Shown here piece after piece: positions 1 to 9,211 of a stretch of 64,000 bases of DNA. The notes below the pieces were generated by a model. The model saw only the letters and a list, made by a program, of their open reading frames with translations, searched no databases and was not told the origin of the DNA. The DNA comes from PALSA-1004 sp963829085 (GTDB lineage: Bacteria; Pseudomonadota; Gammaproteobacteria; Burkholderiales; SG8-41). The stretch covers positions 310,001 to 374,000 of the forward strand of contig CAWHHJ010000007.1 in NCBI GenBank assembly GCA_963829085.1. The letters are read 5' to 3'. The number at the start of each line of letters is the position of its first letter. Positions within the stretch are counted from its first letter, which is position 1. The position numbers were made by a program, and so were the translations under genes.

Positions 1-156
1 GGCGCAGCGATGCGGCGGCCGGAAATCAAAGAGCGGCTCGCGCAGTTCGGCATCGAACCGGTCGGCAGCACCTCGGCCGAGTTCACTCAATTTCTGAAAA
101 AGGAAGTCGCTAAATGGGCGAAGGTGATCAAAGACGCCAACGTCAGGATCGATTAA
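1..156 (+). CDS. Bug/TctC-family periplasmic receptor, C-terminal end (truncated by window edge)
   Basis: The first 51 codons read in frame to a TAA at 154-156 and give a typical Bug receptor tail: an ERLAQFGIEPVGSTSAEF stretch followed by a Lys-rich helix with KWAKVIKDANVRID. The end 'KW.KVIK.A..RID' recurs in the other receptors of this window. The start and ligand-binding lobes lie upstream of the window. The next gene is another Bug receptor starting 11 bp later, so the two are probably co-transcribed paralogues. The ligand cannot be told; known family members bind carboxylates or amides. Confidence 0.85.
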   Translation, partial: GAAMRRPEIKERLAQFGIEPVGSTSAEFTQFLKKEVAKWAKVIKDANVRID

Positions 157-167
157 GGCATACCGGG

Positions 168-1133
168 ATGCGTCGCCCATGCACGTCGCTGCTTGCCGTC
201 TTTGCAGCACTCGTGTCGTTCACGGCAGTTGCCCAGAACTACCCGACCAAACCGATCCGCATTCTCGTCCCTTTCCCGCCCGGCGCCTTCAATGACACGC
301 TCGGTCGCATCATCGCGCAGAAATTCAGCGACGGCGGCATCGGCCAGGCCTTCGTGGACAACCGGGCAGGCGCCGGTAGCACCCTGGGCAGCGATCTTGC
401 CGCCAAGTCGCCGCCCGATGGCCATACGCTGCTGGAAGTCGCGGTGCCGTTTGCGGTTAACGCCACGCTGTATACGAAACTTCCGTACAACACCGAACGC
501 GATTTCACAGCGGTGATCTTCGCGGGCTCGACGCCGAACATCCTTGTCGTGCATCCGTCGGTGCCGGTAACGACGGTCCAGCAACTGATCGCCCTCGCCA
601 AAGCGAACCCGGCCCGATTAACTTACGCCTCGACCGGCAGCGGCACATCGAACCACATGTCGATGGAGCTCTTTAAGATGATGACCCATACCGACATCGT
701 GCACGTGCCCTACAAGGGCAGCGCGCCCGCGGTCACCGATCTGATGGGCGGGCACGTGATGATGATTTTCGATAACACGCCGAACGTCCTACCCTACGTG
801 AAAACGGGCCGCATGCGCGGCATCGCGGTCACGAGCCTGAAACGTTCAGCGCTCGCGCCGGAGCTCCCAACGGTCGACGAATCGGGCGTTAAAGGCTTTG
901 AAGTACTCGTGTGGTTTGGTGTAGTTGCGCCGGCCGGCGTGCCGCGCGAAATCATTACGCGCCTCAACACGGAGATCAATCGCATCCTGCTCATGCCCGA
1001 CGTGCGCGAGCGGTTTCAGGCGGGCGGCGTCGATCCGGTGGGCGGTCCGCCTGAAAAATTCGGTGAGCATCTCAAGGCGGAGATCGCCAAGTGGGGCAAA
1101 GTCGTCAAGGCGACTGGCGCGCGCGTCGATTAA
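168..1133 (+). CDS. Bug/TctC-family tripartite-tricarboxylate-type solute receptor
   Basis: A 321-residue periplasmic binding protein. The ATG at 168 is preferred over an upstream in-frame ATG at 114 because it opens directly onto a Sec signal peptide (MRRPCTSLLAVFAALVSF, cleavage near AVAQ). The mature part starts NYPTKPIRILVPFPPGA, the family hallmark, followed by QAFVDNRAGAGSTLGSDLAAKSPPDG and VHVPYKGSAPAVTDLMGGHV (ligand loop). The length is normal for the family. It follows another Bug gene by 11 bp. Such receptors feed TctAB-type secondary transporters or act as sensors, but no tctAB is present here. The substrate is unknown. Confidence 0.93.
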   Translation: MRRPCTSLLAVFAALVSFTAVAQNYPTKPIRILVPFPPGAFNDTLGRIIAQKFSDGGIGQAFVDNRAGAGSTLGSDLAAKSPPDGHTLLEVAVPFAVNATLYTKLPYNTERDFTAVIFAGSTPNILVVHPSVPVTTVQQLIALAKANPARLTYASTGSGTSNHMSMELFKMMTHTDIVHVPYKGSAPAVTDLMGGHVMMIFDNTPNVLPYVKTGRMRGIAVTSLKRSALAPELPTVDESGVKGFEVLVWFGVVAPAGVPREIITRLNTEINRILLMPDVRERFQAGGVDPVGGPPEKFGEHLKAEIAKWGKVVKATGARVD

Positions 1134-1168
1134 CGCGAACTGCGCCCGCTCAAGTCCAGCGCGGCCGC

Positions 1169-1378
1169 TTAAGCGGATGCGAACATTGCCGGTAGAAAAT
1201 AAACAGCGGCACTGATCGCAAGCGTCCACAGCAAGAGATCACGCAACTGCCTGGCCGCAACCGCTGACAGCTTCCTGCGACGTTTCAATTTGTCCCTCGG
1301 GTCCGGTGCAGTCGCCATCCGGTAATCCGTCAGGATCATCACCATTCCCACCGAGAACGCGATTGCTGTCCAGAGCAT
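1169..1378 (-). CDS. small two-helix membrane protein, unknown function
   Basis: A 69-residue product with a hydrophobic segment at each end (residues about 1-18 and 48-68) and a strongly basic middle containing KLKRRRK, which would place the loop in the cytoplasm. An AGAGG-like ribosome binding site lies about 8 bases before the ATG, supporting a real gene. It faces the upstream Bug gene and is divergent from glnS. I recognise no family. It could be a chance reading frame in GC-rich DNA. Confidence 0.5.
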   Translation of the reverse strand: MLWTAIAFSVGMVMILTDYRMATAPDPRDKLKRRRKLSAVAARQLRDLLLWTLAISAAVYFLPAMFASA

Positions 1379-1569
1379 GCTCGCCTCTTATTATGTATGC
1401 CGCAGACTCAATCTTAGCCGCTCGCGCACATCGGTCAACTACTGGAGTGATATTCGTCACGCGCGCTTGAAAGAACGTCAGCGGTCGTGAACCGCTGGGG
1501 GAGCGGGCGGCACTGGCGCCCGCGCACGCCGCTTCGATTAGAATACCGCTTCGAGAATCCGGACATTTC

Positions 1570-3351
1570 ATGGCTCACAGCAGCAAGCCGGCCGCGCCGC
1601 ACGTCACTAATTTCATCCGCAACATTGTCGAGCACGATCTTGCGCAAGGCACGTACGCAGCGCGCACATGGGCCGGCCGGCCGGGCGGCGCCAAGACCCA
1701 GGCCGCAGCGCCGGTCGATCCAGCGAAAATACGCACGCGTTTTCCCCCGGAACCCAACGGCTATCTGCACTTCGGTCATGCGAAGTCCATCGGCCTTAAC
1801 TTCGGCCTCGCGCGCGATTATGACGGTGTGTGTCATATGCGTTTCGACGACACGAATCCGGAAAAAGAAGAGCAGGAGTACGTCGATTCGATTCTCGAAG
1901 CCGTGCATTGGCTGGGCTTTGATTGGCATGCGAATGGCGCCGATCATCTGTACTATGCGAGCGACTATTTCGACTTCATGTATGAGTGCGCCGAGTACCT
2001 GATTACCTCCGGCAACGCCTACGTGGACCGGCAGAGCGCCGAACAGATCCGCGCGAGCCGCGGCACTTTGACCGAGGCCGGCCAGCCAAGTCCCGATCGC
2101 GATCGCTCACCCCAGGAAAACCTGCAACTGTTCCGCGAGATGCGCGACCGCAAGCACGCGGAAGGCAGCATGGTACTGCGCGCGAAGATCGACATGAGCT
2201 CGCCGAATATCAACCTGCGTGATCCGGCGATCTATCGTATCCGCTTCGCTGCTCATCATCGCACGGGCGACAAGTGGTGCATCTATCCGATGTATGCGTA
2301 TGCGCACCCGATCGAAGATGCGCTCGAGCGCATTACGCATTCGCTCTGCACACTCGAGTTCGAGGACCAGCGGCCGTTCTACGACTGGCTGCTCGCGCGG
2401 CTTGCGGAAGGTGGACTACTGGTGCGTCCGCTGCCTCATCAATACGAGTTTGCACGTCTCAATCTCACGTACGTCGTGCTTTCCAAGCGCAAGCTCGTGC
2501 AACTGGTGACGGACAAGCACGTGGATGGCTGGGACGATCCCCGTATGCCCACGCTGGTCGGCGCACGCCGGCGCGGGTATACCCCCGAGGGCTTTCGCAT
2601 CTTCGCAGACCGCATCGGCGTATCGAAGTCAGATTCATGGATCGATCTTTCGGTGCTCGAGGACAGCATGCGCGAGCATCTGAATGAAGTCGCGCCCCGG
2701 CGCGTCGCGGTGCTCGATCCGGTGAAGCTCGTGATCGACAATTACGGCGACGGCGAGGAAGAATCGCATCCGCCGAACCATCCGCAAAAGCCCGACTGGG
2801 GAAAACGTGCAGTGCCGTTTTCGCGCGAACTATGGATCGAACGCGAAGACTTCATGGCGATTCCGGACAAAGGATATTTTCGGCTGTACCCCGGCAACAA
2901 GGTTCGCTTGCGATATGGATACGTCGTCGAGTGCACCGGATTCGATCAGGACGCGGCGGGAAACGTGGTTGCTGTGCACTGCAATTATTTTGCGGATAGC
3001 AAGTCGGGAACACCCGGTTCCGACAACTATAAAGTCAAAGGCAATATCCACTGGGTCTCCGCGCGCCATGCGTATGCGTGCGAAGTGCGGTTGTTCGACC
3101 GCCTTTTCAAAGCCGCGCACCCCGGAACTGCGACTGATGGAAGTGAGCACGACTACGTCCAGGATCTCAATCCGGCCTCGAAGCACGTGATCACCGCACA
3201 GCTCGAGCCGGCGCTCAAAGATGCGCGCGCCGGTGAGCGCTTCCAGTTCGAACGTCACGGCTATTTTGTTGCTGACGCGGTCGATTCGAAACCGGGCTCG
3301 CCGATATTCAATCGCACAGTTACGCTGCGCGACTCGTGGCATAAGCCATAG
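1570..3351 (+). CDS. glnS: glutaminyl-tRNA synthetase
   Basis: A 593-residue class I aminoacyl-tRNA synthetase that charges tRNA-Gln with glutamine in the cytoplasm. The Rossmann catalytic domain shows RFPPEPNGYLHFGHAKS with the HIGH signature as HFGH at residues 67-70, and the DDTNPEKE motif typical of GlnRS/GluRS. The KMSKS-type loop reads VLSKRKL near residue 305. The C-terminal half contains the anticodon-binding beta-barrels, including the LYPGNKVRLRYGYVV and KGNIHWVSA strands of GlnRS. A linker of about 15 residues precedes the catalytic domain. No strong Shine-Dalgarno is visible before ATG 1570. An alpha/beta hydrolase follows 25 bp downstream on the same strand. Confidence 0.97.
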   Translation: MAHSSKPAAPHVTNFIRNIVEHDLAQGTYAARTWAGRPGGAKTQAAAPVDPAKIRTRFPPEPNGYLHFGHAKSIGLNFGLARDYDGVCHMRFDDTNPEKEEQEYVDSILEAVHWLGFDWHANGADHLYYASDYFDFMYECAEYLITSGNAYVDRQSAEQIRASRGTLTEAGQPSPDRDRSPQENLQLFREMRDRKHAEGSMVLRAKIDMSSPNINLRDPAIYRIRFAAHHRTGDKWCIYPMYAYAHPIEDALERITHSLCTLEFEDQRPFYDWLLARLAEGGLLVRPLPHQYEFARLNLTYVVLSKRKLVQLVTDKHVDGWDDPRMPTLVGARRRGYTPEGFRIFADRIGVSKSDSWIDLSVLEDSMREHLNEVAPRRVAVLDPVKLVIDNYGDGEEESHPPNHPQKPDWGKRAVPFSRELWIEREDFMAIPDKGYFRLYPGNKVRLRYGYVVECTGFDQDAAGNVVAVHCNYFADSKSGTPGSDNYKVKGNIHWVSARHAYACEVRLFDRLFKAAHPGTATDGSEHDYVQDLNPASKHVITAQLEPALKDARAGERFQFERHGYFVADAVDSKPGSPIFNRTVTLRDSWHKP

Positions 3352-3376
3352 CAGATTTCACATAGACGGGACTCCG

Positions 3377-4231
3377 ATGCCGCATGCCACTCTTGACGGA
3401 CTGAAAATAAACTATGTGGTGAAAGGCAGCGGGACGCCGCTCATCATGCTGTCTCCCGGCGGATTCGATTCGAACATCGAGGGCTGGTCGGCGCGCGGCG
3501 TATGGAAGGATTTGCGCCCGCTCGATACGCTCGCAAACGAATTTCAGATGATCGCATACGACCGCCGCGAGGCCGGCGCGTCCGGCGGCAGGGTGGAACC
3601 CCATAGTTGGCGCATGTGGGCGCTCGAAGCCGTGCGGCTGCTCGATCATCTCGCTATCGACAGTGCATGGGTCATTGGCGGATGTATGGGCGTATCCGTC
3701 GCGGCAGCAATGGCCGCGCACTTTCCAAGCCGCTGTTCGGGATTGCTGCTGCATTGGCCGGTTGGCGGTTATCGGTGGCGCGCCAAAGGGCGCAGCAACT
3801 TCGATCGCCATATCGCTTTTGTGCGGGCACAGGGCCTTGCGGCGGTCGTCGAGCGCGCTCGCAAGGCCGCCGGCTTCTGGGCGGATCCGGAGTGTGGTCC
3901 CTGGACGACGGTCTTGAATCAGGATGCCGCCTTCGCGACTACGTATGCGCAGCAGGATCCGGAACAGTACCTTGCGATCGTGGCGCAAAGTCGTGATACG
4001 CTATTCGACGACACAATGCCGTCCGGCGCCACGGGTGAGCAGTTAATGACCATCAAGCTCCCGGCTTTCATCATGAGCGGCGACGATGCTTCTCACGCGA
4101 CTTCGGCGGCCCACGCAATGCGCGAACTGATTCCAGGCACCATCATGTCGCCGCTGATGCCGCCGCAGCAGAACGCGTCGACAGTTACGGCATGGATACG
4201 CGACTCGGTCGCCCGCAGCAATAAAGGATAG
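3377..4231 (+). CDS. alpha/beta hydrolase fold protein
   Basis: A 284-residue soluble hydrolase. The ATG at 3377 is preferred because MPHATLDGLKINYVVKGSG begins a standard alpha/beta hydrolase sheet; an in-frame extension back into glnS would be out of character. It has the oxyanion region (LIMLSPGGFDSNI), a YDRREAGASGG turn, and VIGGCMGVSVAAAMA at the nucleophile elbow. Here the usual G-x-S-x-G reads G-G-C-M-G, so the nucleophile would be cysteine, as in dienelactone hydrolase-like enzymes. Late Asp (SGDDASH) is visible. Substrate unknown. Confidence 0.85.
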   Translation: MPHATLDGLKINYVVKGSGTPLIMLSPGGFDSNIEGWSARGVWKDLRPLDTLANEFQMIAYDRREAGASGGRVEPHSWRMWALEAVRLLDHLAIDSAWVIGGCMGVSVAAAMAAHFPSRCSGLLLHWPVGGYRWRAKGRSNFDRHIAFVRAQGLAAVVERARKAAGFWADPECGPWTTVLNQDAAFATTYAQQDPEQYLAIVAQSRDTLFDDTMPSGATGEQLMTIKLPAFIMSGDDASHATSAAHAMRELIPGTIMSPLMPPQQNASTVTAWIRDSVARSNKG

Positions 4232-4315
4232 CGACGCTCGCAGTCATCAACGACCGCAATGTGGAAAGGGAGAAAGCATGGAATCGACGCGGATAGCTGG
4301 CGCTCGGGTGTCCAC

Positions 4316-5417
4316 ATGAACTGGCGGGCGGCGATCGTTGCAGCGCTCATGCTTGTTGTGAGTGCGCCGTGCCTAGCGAATCCCGGCATCGCCGACATGT
4401 TGAACATCGCGTGGGAAAGTTTCTGGCAGCAAAGCGGGTACGCCCGTGGAATTTATAAGTGGAACCAGCCGTTGCGCGTCGTGTTGTCCGGTGACGCCGC
4501 CGCTCGTCATCGCGAGTTCGCGCTGCGTCAATTGCACGCGGTCGCGGATATCGCGGGCTTGCAGATCATCGAAGCCACTGCAGGCGATACGACGGCCAAT
4601 GTCGAGATCGAATTCGTCGGCAGCCGCGATTCCCTGCAAGCGATACAGCCGTGCGCAACGGATCTCTCAGCACGTGATGGATTGATCCGCCGTGTGAAAG
4701 TGCGCGCCAACGAGGTGCAACGTATGGCGATGCATGCTGCATGAGGCCATGCACGTGATGGGCATCCCGGGACATCCGCGTGGTCATACCATACTTACCT
4801 ACTTCGCGCGCGATGGCAGCCTTACCGAAATGGACCGGCTGCTGCTTCGAACGATCTACTCGGACGAGATGGCACCCGGCACGTCTCCGCTCGCTGGATT
4901 GCAGATCATGACGCGCCATATCGTAGGAGCCGTGCCGGCCGGACCACAACGCGTCGAAGCTGAGAATGTCGCCGATGCTTTTCTGCAAAAAACCATCGCC
5001 CAAATGGAACACTTCGCCAATGGCAGCGGCGAGCCGCCGGCAATCCTGCTGCGCTCATCGAAGACGACGGCAGCCGGCATCGCTAAAGGGCGCATCAACC
5101 TTCAGTACTACCTGGGCCTCGCTTATTCCCGCGGCGATATCGTCGCGGTAGACGAGAAGAAGGCGGCGCAATGGCTGACACGCGCGGCGGGCGCCGCGCA
5201 TGCCGACGGGCAGAACCTGCTCGGAGAAGCGTACTCGAACGGCACCGGTGTCGACGTCGATGTCGTCGAGGCGTACAAATGGTATTACCTCGGCGCACAC
5301 CACGGCTGTGCCCAAGCCAGGAAGTCGCTGACGCTGGCAGAATCGCGGCTGGCGGCCGAGCAGATTGCGGCCGGCCGTGCACGGGCTGCCGATTGGCTGG
5401 AGATGAATCCGCAATGA
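4316..5417 (+). CDS. DUF2927-type zinc-protease-like protein with C-terminal Sel1 repeats, interrupted by a frameshift near 4735
   Basis: Two overlapping frames make one protein. The first (4316-4744) has a signal peptide (MNWRAAIVAALMLVV, cleavage near CLAN) and the DUF2927 N-terminal sheet. The second opens at 4734 with LHEAMHVMGIPGHPRGH, a metzincin-like HExxH zinc site, then SILSYF-like TILTYFARDGSLTEMD. The C-terminal third carries two Sel1/TPR-like repeats (YYLGLAYSRGD..., LLGEAYSNGTGV...AYKWYYLGA). The zinc site and the substrate sheet belong to one fold, so the stop at 4742-4744 is probably a one-base indel. The alternative is translational coupling of two proteins through an ATG overlapping the stop. 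A 13-codon frame at 4278-4319 with a strong Shine-Dalgarno (AAAGGGAG) ends in ATGA over the start codon. Confidence 0.75.
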
Positions 5418-5515
5418 ACGGCGCCGTGATCGAACTTAGCCGTCGCCGGTGCCCAGGCGCATCTCAGAACACGTAGTAATTAAGCGCGCCGCTTGTCCAT
5501 ACGGCGCGCACCTCT

Positions 5516-6367
5516 ATGCCACTGCTCAGCTATCGACTCGTAAACGTGTTCGCCGAGTCGGCGGCGCTAACCGGCAATCCGCTGTGCGTGTTCGAGAACG
5601 GCAGCCCGCTCGACGAAACCACAATGCAGGCGCTTGCGCTCCAGTTCAATCTTTCCGAAACGACATTCATACTGCCGCCGGTCGCTGCGGGCGCCACGGC
5701 ACGCGTGCGCATTTTCACGCCGACGTTTGAAATGCCTTTTGCGGGGCACCCGACGCTGGGCACCGCTCATGTTGTGCGCGAACTCATGAAGTGCGGCGAC
5801 GATGTCAGCCTCGAAATGAAAGCGGGGCTGATTCCGGTGCGCGCTCACGGCGACGAGTGGACGCTGCAGGCCAACTCGCCGCGCTCGCATGCGCCCGAAG
5901 TGACCCGCGCCGAATTTGCGCAGATGCTTGCGATCAACATCGAAGACGTGCTCGATGGAGCACAGTGGGTGGACACGGGTTCCGAGCAACTCGTTATTCC
6001 GCTGGCATCGCCGAACGCAGTCGAGCGCTGCAAGCCCGATCCACAATTGCTGGCACGGTATTCAGTGGGCAAGAAGCGCAACAGTCTCGCGTATGTCTGG
6101 GCGCAGGTGGACGAGCACAAGATACGCGCGCGTTTCTTCTTTACGAAATATGGTGGAGTGGTCGAAGATCCCGGCACCGGCTCGGCGTGCGCCAATCTCG
6201 GCGGCTGGTTCATCGCACGCTCGTCGCGGCTACCGCTCGCATTCGATGTGAGACAAGGCGACCAGGTGGGGCGGCCGTGCCGGCTCGGTCTACGCGTCGA
6301 CAGCGACCGGCGTATCTTCGTATCGGGGCGCGTGATCGCCATCGGCCGCGGTGATATCTCGATCTGA
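5516..6367 (+). CDS. PhzF-family isomerase/epimerase-like protein
   Basis: A 283-residue protein with the diaminopimelate-epimerase-like double fold. Family marks: YRLVNVFAESAALTGNPLCVF at the N-terminus, FNLSETTFILPP with the catalytic Glu near residue 48, IFTPTFEMPFAGHPTLGTAHV, and the second-lobe motif VEDPGTGSACANLGGW. The fold uses a Glu general acid/base rather than the two Cys of DapF. Bacterial relatives have mostly unknown substrates; PhzF itself isomerises a phenazine precursor. No phenazine genes are nearby, so I do not assign that pathway. A Bug receptor gene follows 29 bp downstream, suggesting a small-molecule catabolic role. Confidence 0.92.
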   Translation: MPLLSYRLVNVFAESAALTGNPLCVFENGSPLDETTMQALALQFNLSETTFILPPVAAGATARVRIFTPTFEMPFAGHPTLGTAHVVRELMKCGDDVSLEMKAGLIPVRAHGDEWTLQANSPRSHAPEVTRAEFAQMLAINIEDVLDGAQWVDTGSEQLVIPLASPNAVERCKPDPQLLARYSVGKKRNSLAYVWAQVDEHKIRARFFFTKYGGVVEDPGTGSACANLGGWFIARSSRLPLAFDVRQGDQVGRPCRLGLRVDSDRRIFVSGRVIAIGRGDISI

Positions 6368-6396
6368 TATACGGACCGCCGCACACAACTAACACG

Positions 6397-7371
6397 ATGG
6401 CCGTCTCTGAACGTCAACGTCGCCGTATGTGCGTGTTACTCGCAAGCCTGTGCGCAAGCGTCGCGCATGCGCAGCAGTATCCCGTCCGCCCCGTAAAAAT
6501 TATCGTGGGTCTCACCGCAGGCGGCGGCGTTGATGTGGTGAGCCGCATCATTGCGCAGAAACTCGGCGACTCGACCGGTCAGTCTTTCGTCGTGGATAAT
6601 CGCACCGGCGCAGGCGGCAACATCGCGTTCGAGCTCGTTGCCAAGTCGGAGCCTGACGGCTACACCTTGCTCAACAGTTCGCCGGGCATCGTCACCAATC
6701 CGACGCTTTATGCGAAAGTAAATTACAAGATCGACGATTTCGCCGCCGTATCGCTGATCGGCAAGGCGCCGCTCGTTTTAGTCGTGCATCCGTCCTTACC
6801 GTCGCATACCCTGGCGGAGCTCGTGACACTCGCGAAACATAAACCCGGCGCCATTCGCTATGGCAGCGGCGGCGCGGGCGGTACTGCACATCTTGCGGCG
6901 GAAGTGTTGCGGACCATGGTCGGGATCGACTTGCTGCACGTTCCATATAAGGGCGGTCCGCAGGCGCTGCATGATGTGATCGGCGGCCAGCTCGACATGA
7001 CGATACTGCCGTTTCCTGAAACGCTGCCGCAGATCCGCGCGGCACGGGTACGTGCGCTTGCACAGACAGGGGATTCGCGTTCCGCGATGGCCGCCGACAT
7101 TCCGACCTTCAGCGAAGCGGGCGTAAAGGGTTACAGTGTCACAACGTGGTACGTGCTGTTCGCCCCGGCGCGGACGCCGCCGGAAGTCATCAACAAGCTC
7201 AACGACGAGATTGTAAAAGCGCTCAAGCTGCCGGATGTTCAGGAGCGCTTGAAAGTCGCGGGCGTCGGCGACATCGTCGGGTCAAGTCCGGCCTTCGCTG
7301 ATAAATTCGTACGCAGCGAATTCACACGCTGGGAAAAAGTGATACGCGCGGCTGGCGCGAAAGCGGACTGA
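6397..7371 (+). CDS. Bug/TctC-family periplasmic receptor
   Basis: A 324-residue receptor. Start at ATG 6397 gives a basic N-region (SERQRRR) before the signal core VLLASLCASVAHA; ATG 6427 is possible. The mature domain shows YPVRPVKIIVGLTAGGGVD, VVDNRTGAGGNIAFELVAKSEPDG and LLHVPYKGGPQALHDVIGGQ. Lobe one has GLTAGGG instead of the more common P-F-x-P-G-G, which alters the ligand loop. It lies directly after the PhzF-like gene in the same direction and converges on an SDR gene, with 28 bp between stops. No TctA/TctB partner is visible. Ligand unknown. Confidence 0.93.
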   Translation: MAVSERQRRRMCVLLASLCASVAHAQQYPVRPVKIIVGLTAGGGVDVVSRIIAQKLGDSTGQSFVVDNRTGAGGNIAFELVAKSEPDGYTLLNSSPGIVTNPTLYAKVNYKIDDFAAVSLIGKAPLVLVVHPSLPSHTLAELVTLAKHKPGAIRYGSGGAGGTAHLAAEVLRTMVGIDLLHVPYKGGPQALHDVIGGQLDMTILPFPETLPQIRAARVRALAQTGDSRSAMAADIPTFSEAGVKGYSVTTWYVLFAPARTPPEVINKLNDEIVKALKLPDVQERLKVAGVGDIVGSSPAFADKFVRSEFTRWEKVIRAAGAKAD

Positions 7372-7399
7372 TGGACTCGCGGTTGCGCCTGCCGGCTTG

Positions 7400-8170
7400 C
7401 TACGGCATCAGCAAACCGCCGTTAATGTGAATCGACTGGCCGGTGAGAAAGCGTGCATCGGGACCGCACAACATACGCACCATTGCGGCGATCTCGCCGG
7501 GCTCGCCGCGACGCCCGATCGGCGGCATCTCACGCCGATGGCCAGGGCGCAGCGGCGCCTGTCCGGGTAGTCCGCGCTCGGTGTCGATCGGACCCGGTAC
7601 CACGCAATTACACGTGATGTGGTGAGGCGCGAAGTCCAGTGCAAGCGCGCGCGTAAGGCCCGCGAGCCCCGCCTTTGCCGTGACAACGTGGGCGCGGTGC
7701 AGCGCGCCGCGATGTCCGGTCAGTCCGCCGATGTTCACGATGGCGCCGGCACCGGCGCGTTTCAAATGCGGCAGGCAAGCCTGGGTGCAGATGAACGCGC
7801 CATCGAGCGTCACGGACAGCACGCGCCGCCATGCGTCGAGTGAAATCTGCTCGAAAGGCATATCCGGACGCACGGATCCATTGTTGATCAGGATATCCAG
7901 GCGTCCGAACATCTCCACGGTTGACTCAACCATCGCCGAGACCGCCGCAGCGTCAGTGACGTTTGCGATGTGAAACGCGGCTTTTGCGCCGTCCGCTCGA
8001 ATCATATCCACCGTCTTTTCGGCGTCAGCGCGCGATGTCATCGCATTCACCATTACCGCCGCGCCGCCCGCTGCCAAAGATCTGGCGATTGCGCGACCGA
8101 TGTTGCGAGCACCGCCGGTCACCAGTGCCACTTTCCCCGCGAGCTCGTCGCCTTTACGCATGCCGTTCAT
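7400..8170 (-). CDS. short-chain dehydrogenase/reductase with degenerate catalytic site
   Basis: A 256-residue classical-SDR fold. The cofactor motif is TGGARNIG (residues 18-25), and the helix-4 motif is NNGSVR instead of NNAG. At the active site the usual Tyr-x3-Lys reads V162-V-T-A-K166, with His161 just before it, so the catalytic Tyr is absent. The preceding Ser region reads NIGGLTG. The C-terminus ends in the usual LTGQSIHINGG. The protein may therefore bind NAD(P) without normal hydride-transfer chemistry, or use another residue. It is divergent from the TauE-type gene, and the start could be Met1 or Met4. Confidence 0.9.
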   Translation of the reverse strand: MNGMRKGDELAGKVALVTGGARNIGRAIARSLAAGGAAVMVNAMTSRADAEKTVDMIRADGAKAAFHIANVTDAAAVSAMVESTVEMFGRLDILINNGSVRPDMPFEQISLDAWRRVLSVTLDGAFICTQACLPHLKRAGAGAIVNIGGLTGHRGALHRAHVVTAKAGLAGLTRALALDFAPHHITCNCVVPGPIDTERGLPGQAPLRPGHRREMPPIGRRGEPGEIAAMVRMLCGPDARFLTGQSIHINGGLLMP

Positions 8171-8209
8171 GGTGCTGCTTGCCGTTGTCTTGATTTGTGA
8201 GTTATAGGT

Positions 8210-9025
8210 GTGAGCGGTTCGCGATTCTCGCGCGATTATGACTCAAAAGTATCGTTATCCAGTGCGTCGAGCTCAATCGCTGTGACGAGCCTGTCGCCGT
8301 TCGAACTCATTTACTGCGCGCTCGTTGTGTTCGTTTCCTATGCGGTGCGCGGCGGCACCGGTTTCGGCGCCGTTATCGGAATGCCGCTCATTGCGCTCGG
8401 GCTGCCGATGAAGGATTTGGTCCCGGTGTGGACGCTCATGGGTTTTACGTCGTCTGTTGCAATTCTCGGTCGCGATCGCAAGCACGTGGCAAACAGCGCC
8501 ATTCTTGCATTCATCCCATGGTGTCTGATTGGCATCGGTATCGGACTTTATTTTTTCGCAACGCTCGACGCGCGCATGCTTGCACGCGGGCTTGGCATAA
8601 TGGTGACTGCCTACGCGATTTATGCGATGCGAAGTGCGTTGCGTCCACCGGCAAAGCCGCACTGTCTGCCGCCCCTCGTCGCACCGCTATCGGGCGCGCT
8701 CGCCGGTGCCGTCGGCGCACTGTTCGGAACGATGGGCAGCATCTTCTTCGTAATTTTTCTGGACATGCGCTCGCTCAACAAAGAACAGTTCCGCGCGACG
8801 ATGTCGGCGATGCTGCTGGTCCTGAGCGCCGTGCGAGGCCTCGGCTACTATGCCGTCGGCGAATTCACAGTCGGATCGTTCATCATGTTCGCCGCCGCTT
8901 TTCCCGCCATGCTGGCAGGAATTTATGTGGGTGACCGTGTCCAGATGCGGCTCAGCGAAGCGGCATTCCGCAAAGTAATCTGCGTGACACTTCTGCTGTG
9001 CGGAATACTTTTGCTTCTGAAATGA
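8210..9025 (+). CDS. TauE/SafE-family membrane permease
   Basis: An integral inner-membrane protein of up to 271 residues with about eight hydrophobic helices. The two TauE repeats are visible: FELIYCALVVFVSYAVRGGTGFGAVIGMPLI near the N-terminus, and LSGALAGAVGALFGTMGSIFF in the middle (the repeated G-x-G-x-G helix). Family members export sulfite, sulfonates or other organic anions. Translation could start at GTG 8210 or, more naturally for the first helix, GTG 8282. It is transcribed away from the SDR gene. The substrate cannot be read from sequence; the neighbouring MmgE/PrpD gene suggests organic acids. Confidence 0.88.
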   Translation: MSGSRFSRDYDSKVSLSSASSSIAVTSLSPFELIYCALVVFVSYAVRGGTGFGAVIGMPLIALGLPMKDLVPVWTLMGFTSSVAILGRDRKHVANSAILAFIPWCLIGIGIGLYFFATLDARMLARGLGIMVTAYAIYAMRSALRPPAKPHCLPPLVAPLSGALAGAVGALFGTMGSIFFVIFLDMRSLNKEQFRATMSAMLLVLSAVRGLGYYAVGEFTVGSFIMFAAAFPAMLAGIYVGDRVQMRLSEAAFRKVICVTLLLCGILLLLK

Positions 9026-9211
9026 GATAGCTGACCCGAACGCTGCGGCGGCGCTACTGCGAAGGTAAACTCAATAGCTTGACCGAACGCTTCGACAACT
9101 CTGACATTGAATACCGTTGATGGCATCGATGTGATTCTCCGACGTATTCGTCTTCCACATCGCGCTTGAATACATCCAATCAAACGAACGTCGCAATCGA
9201 GGAGAATTTCT

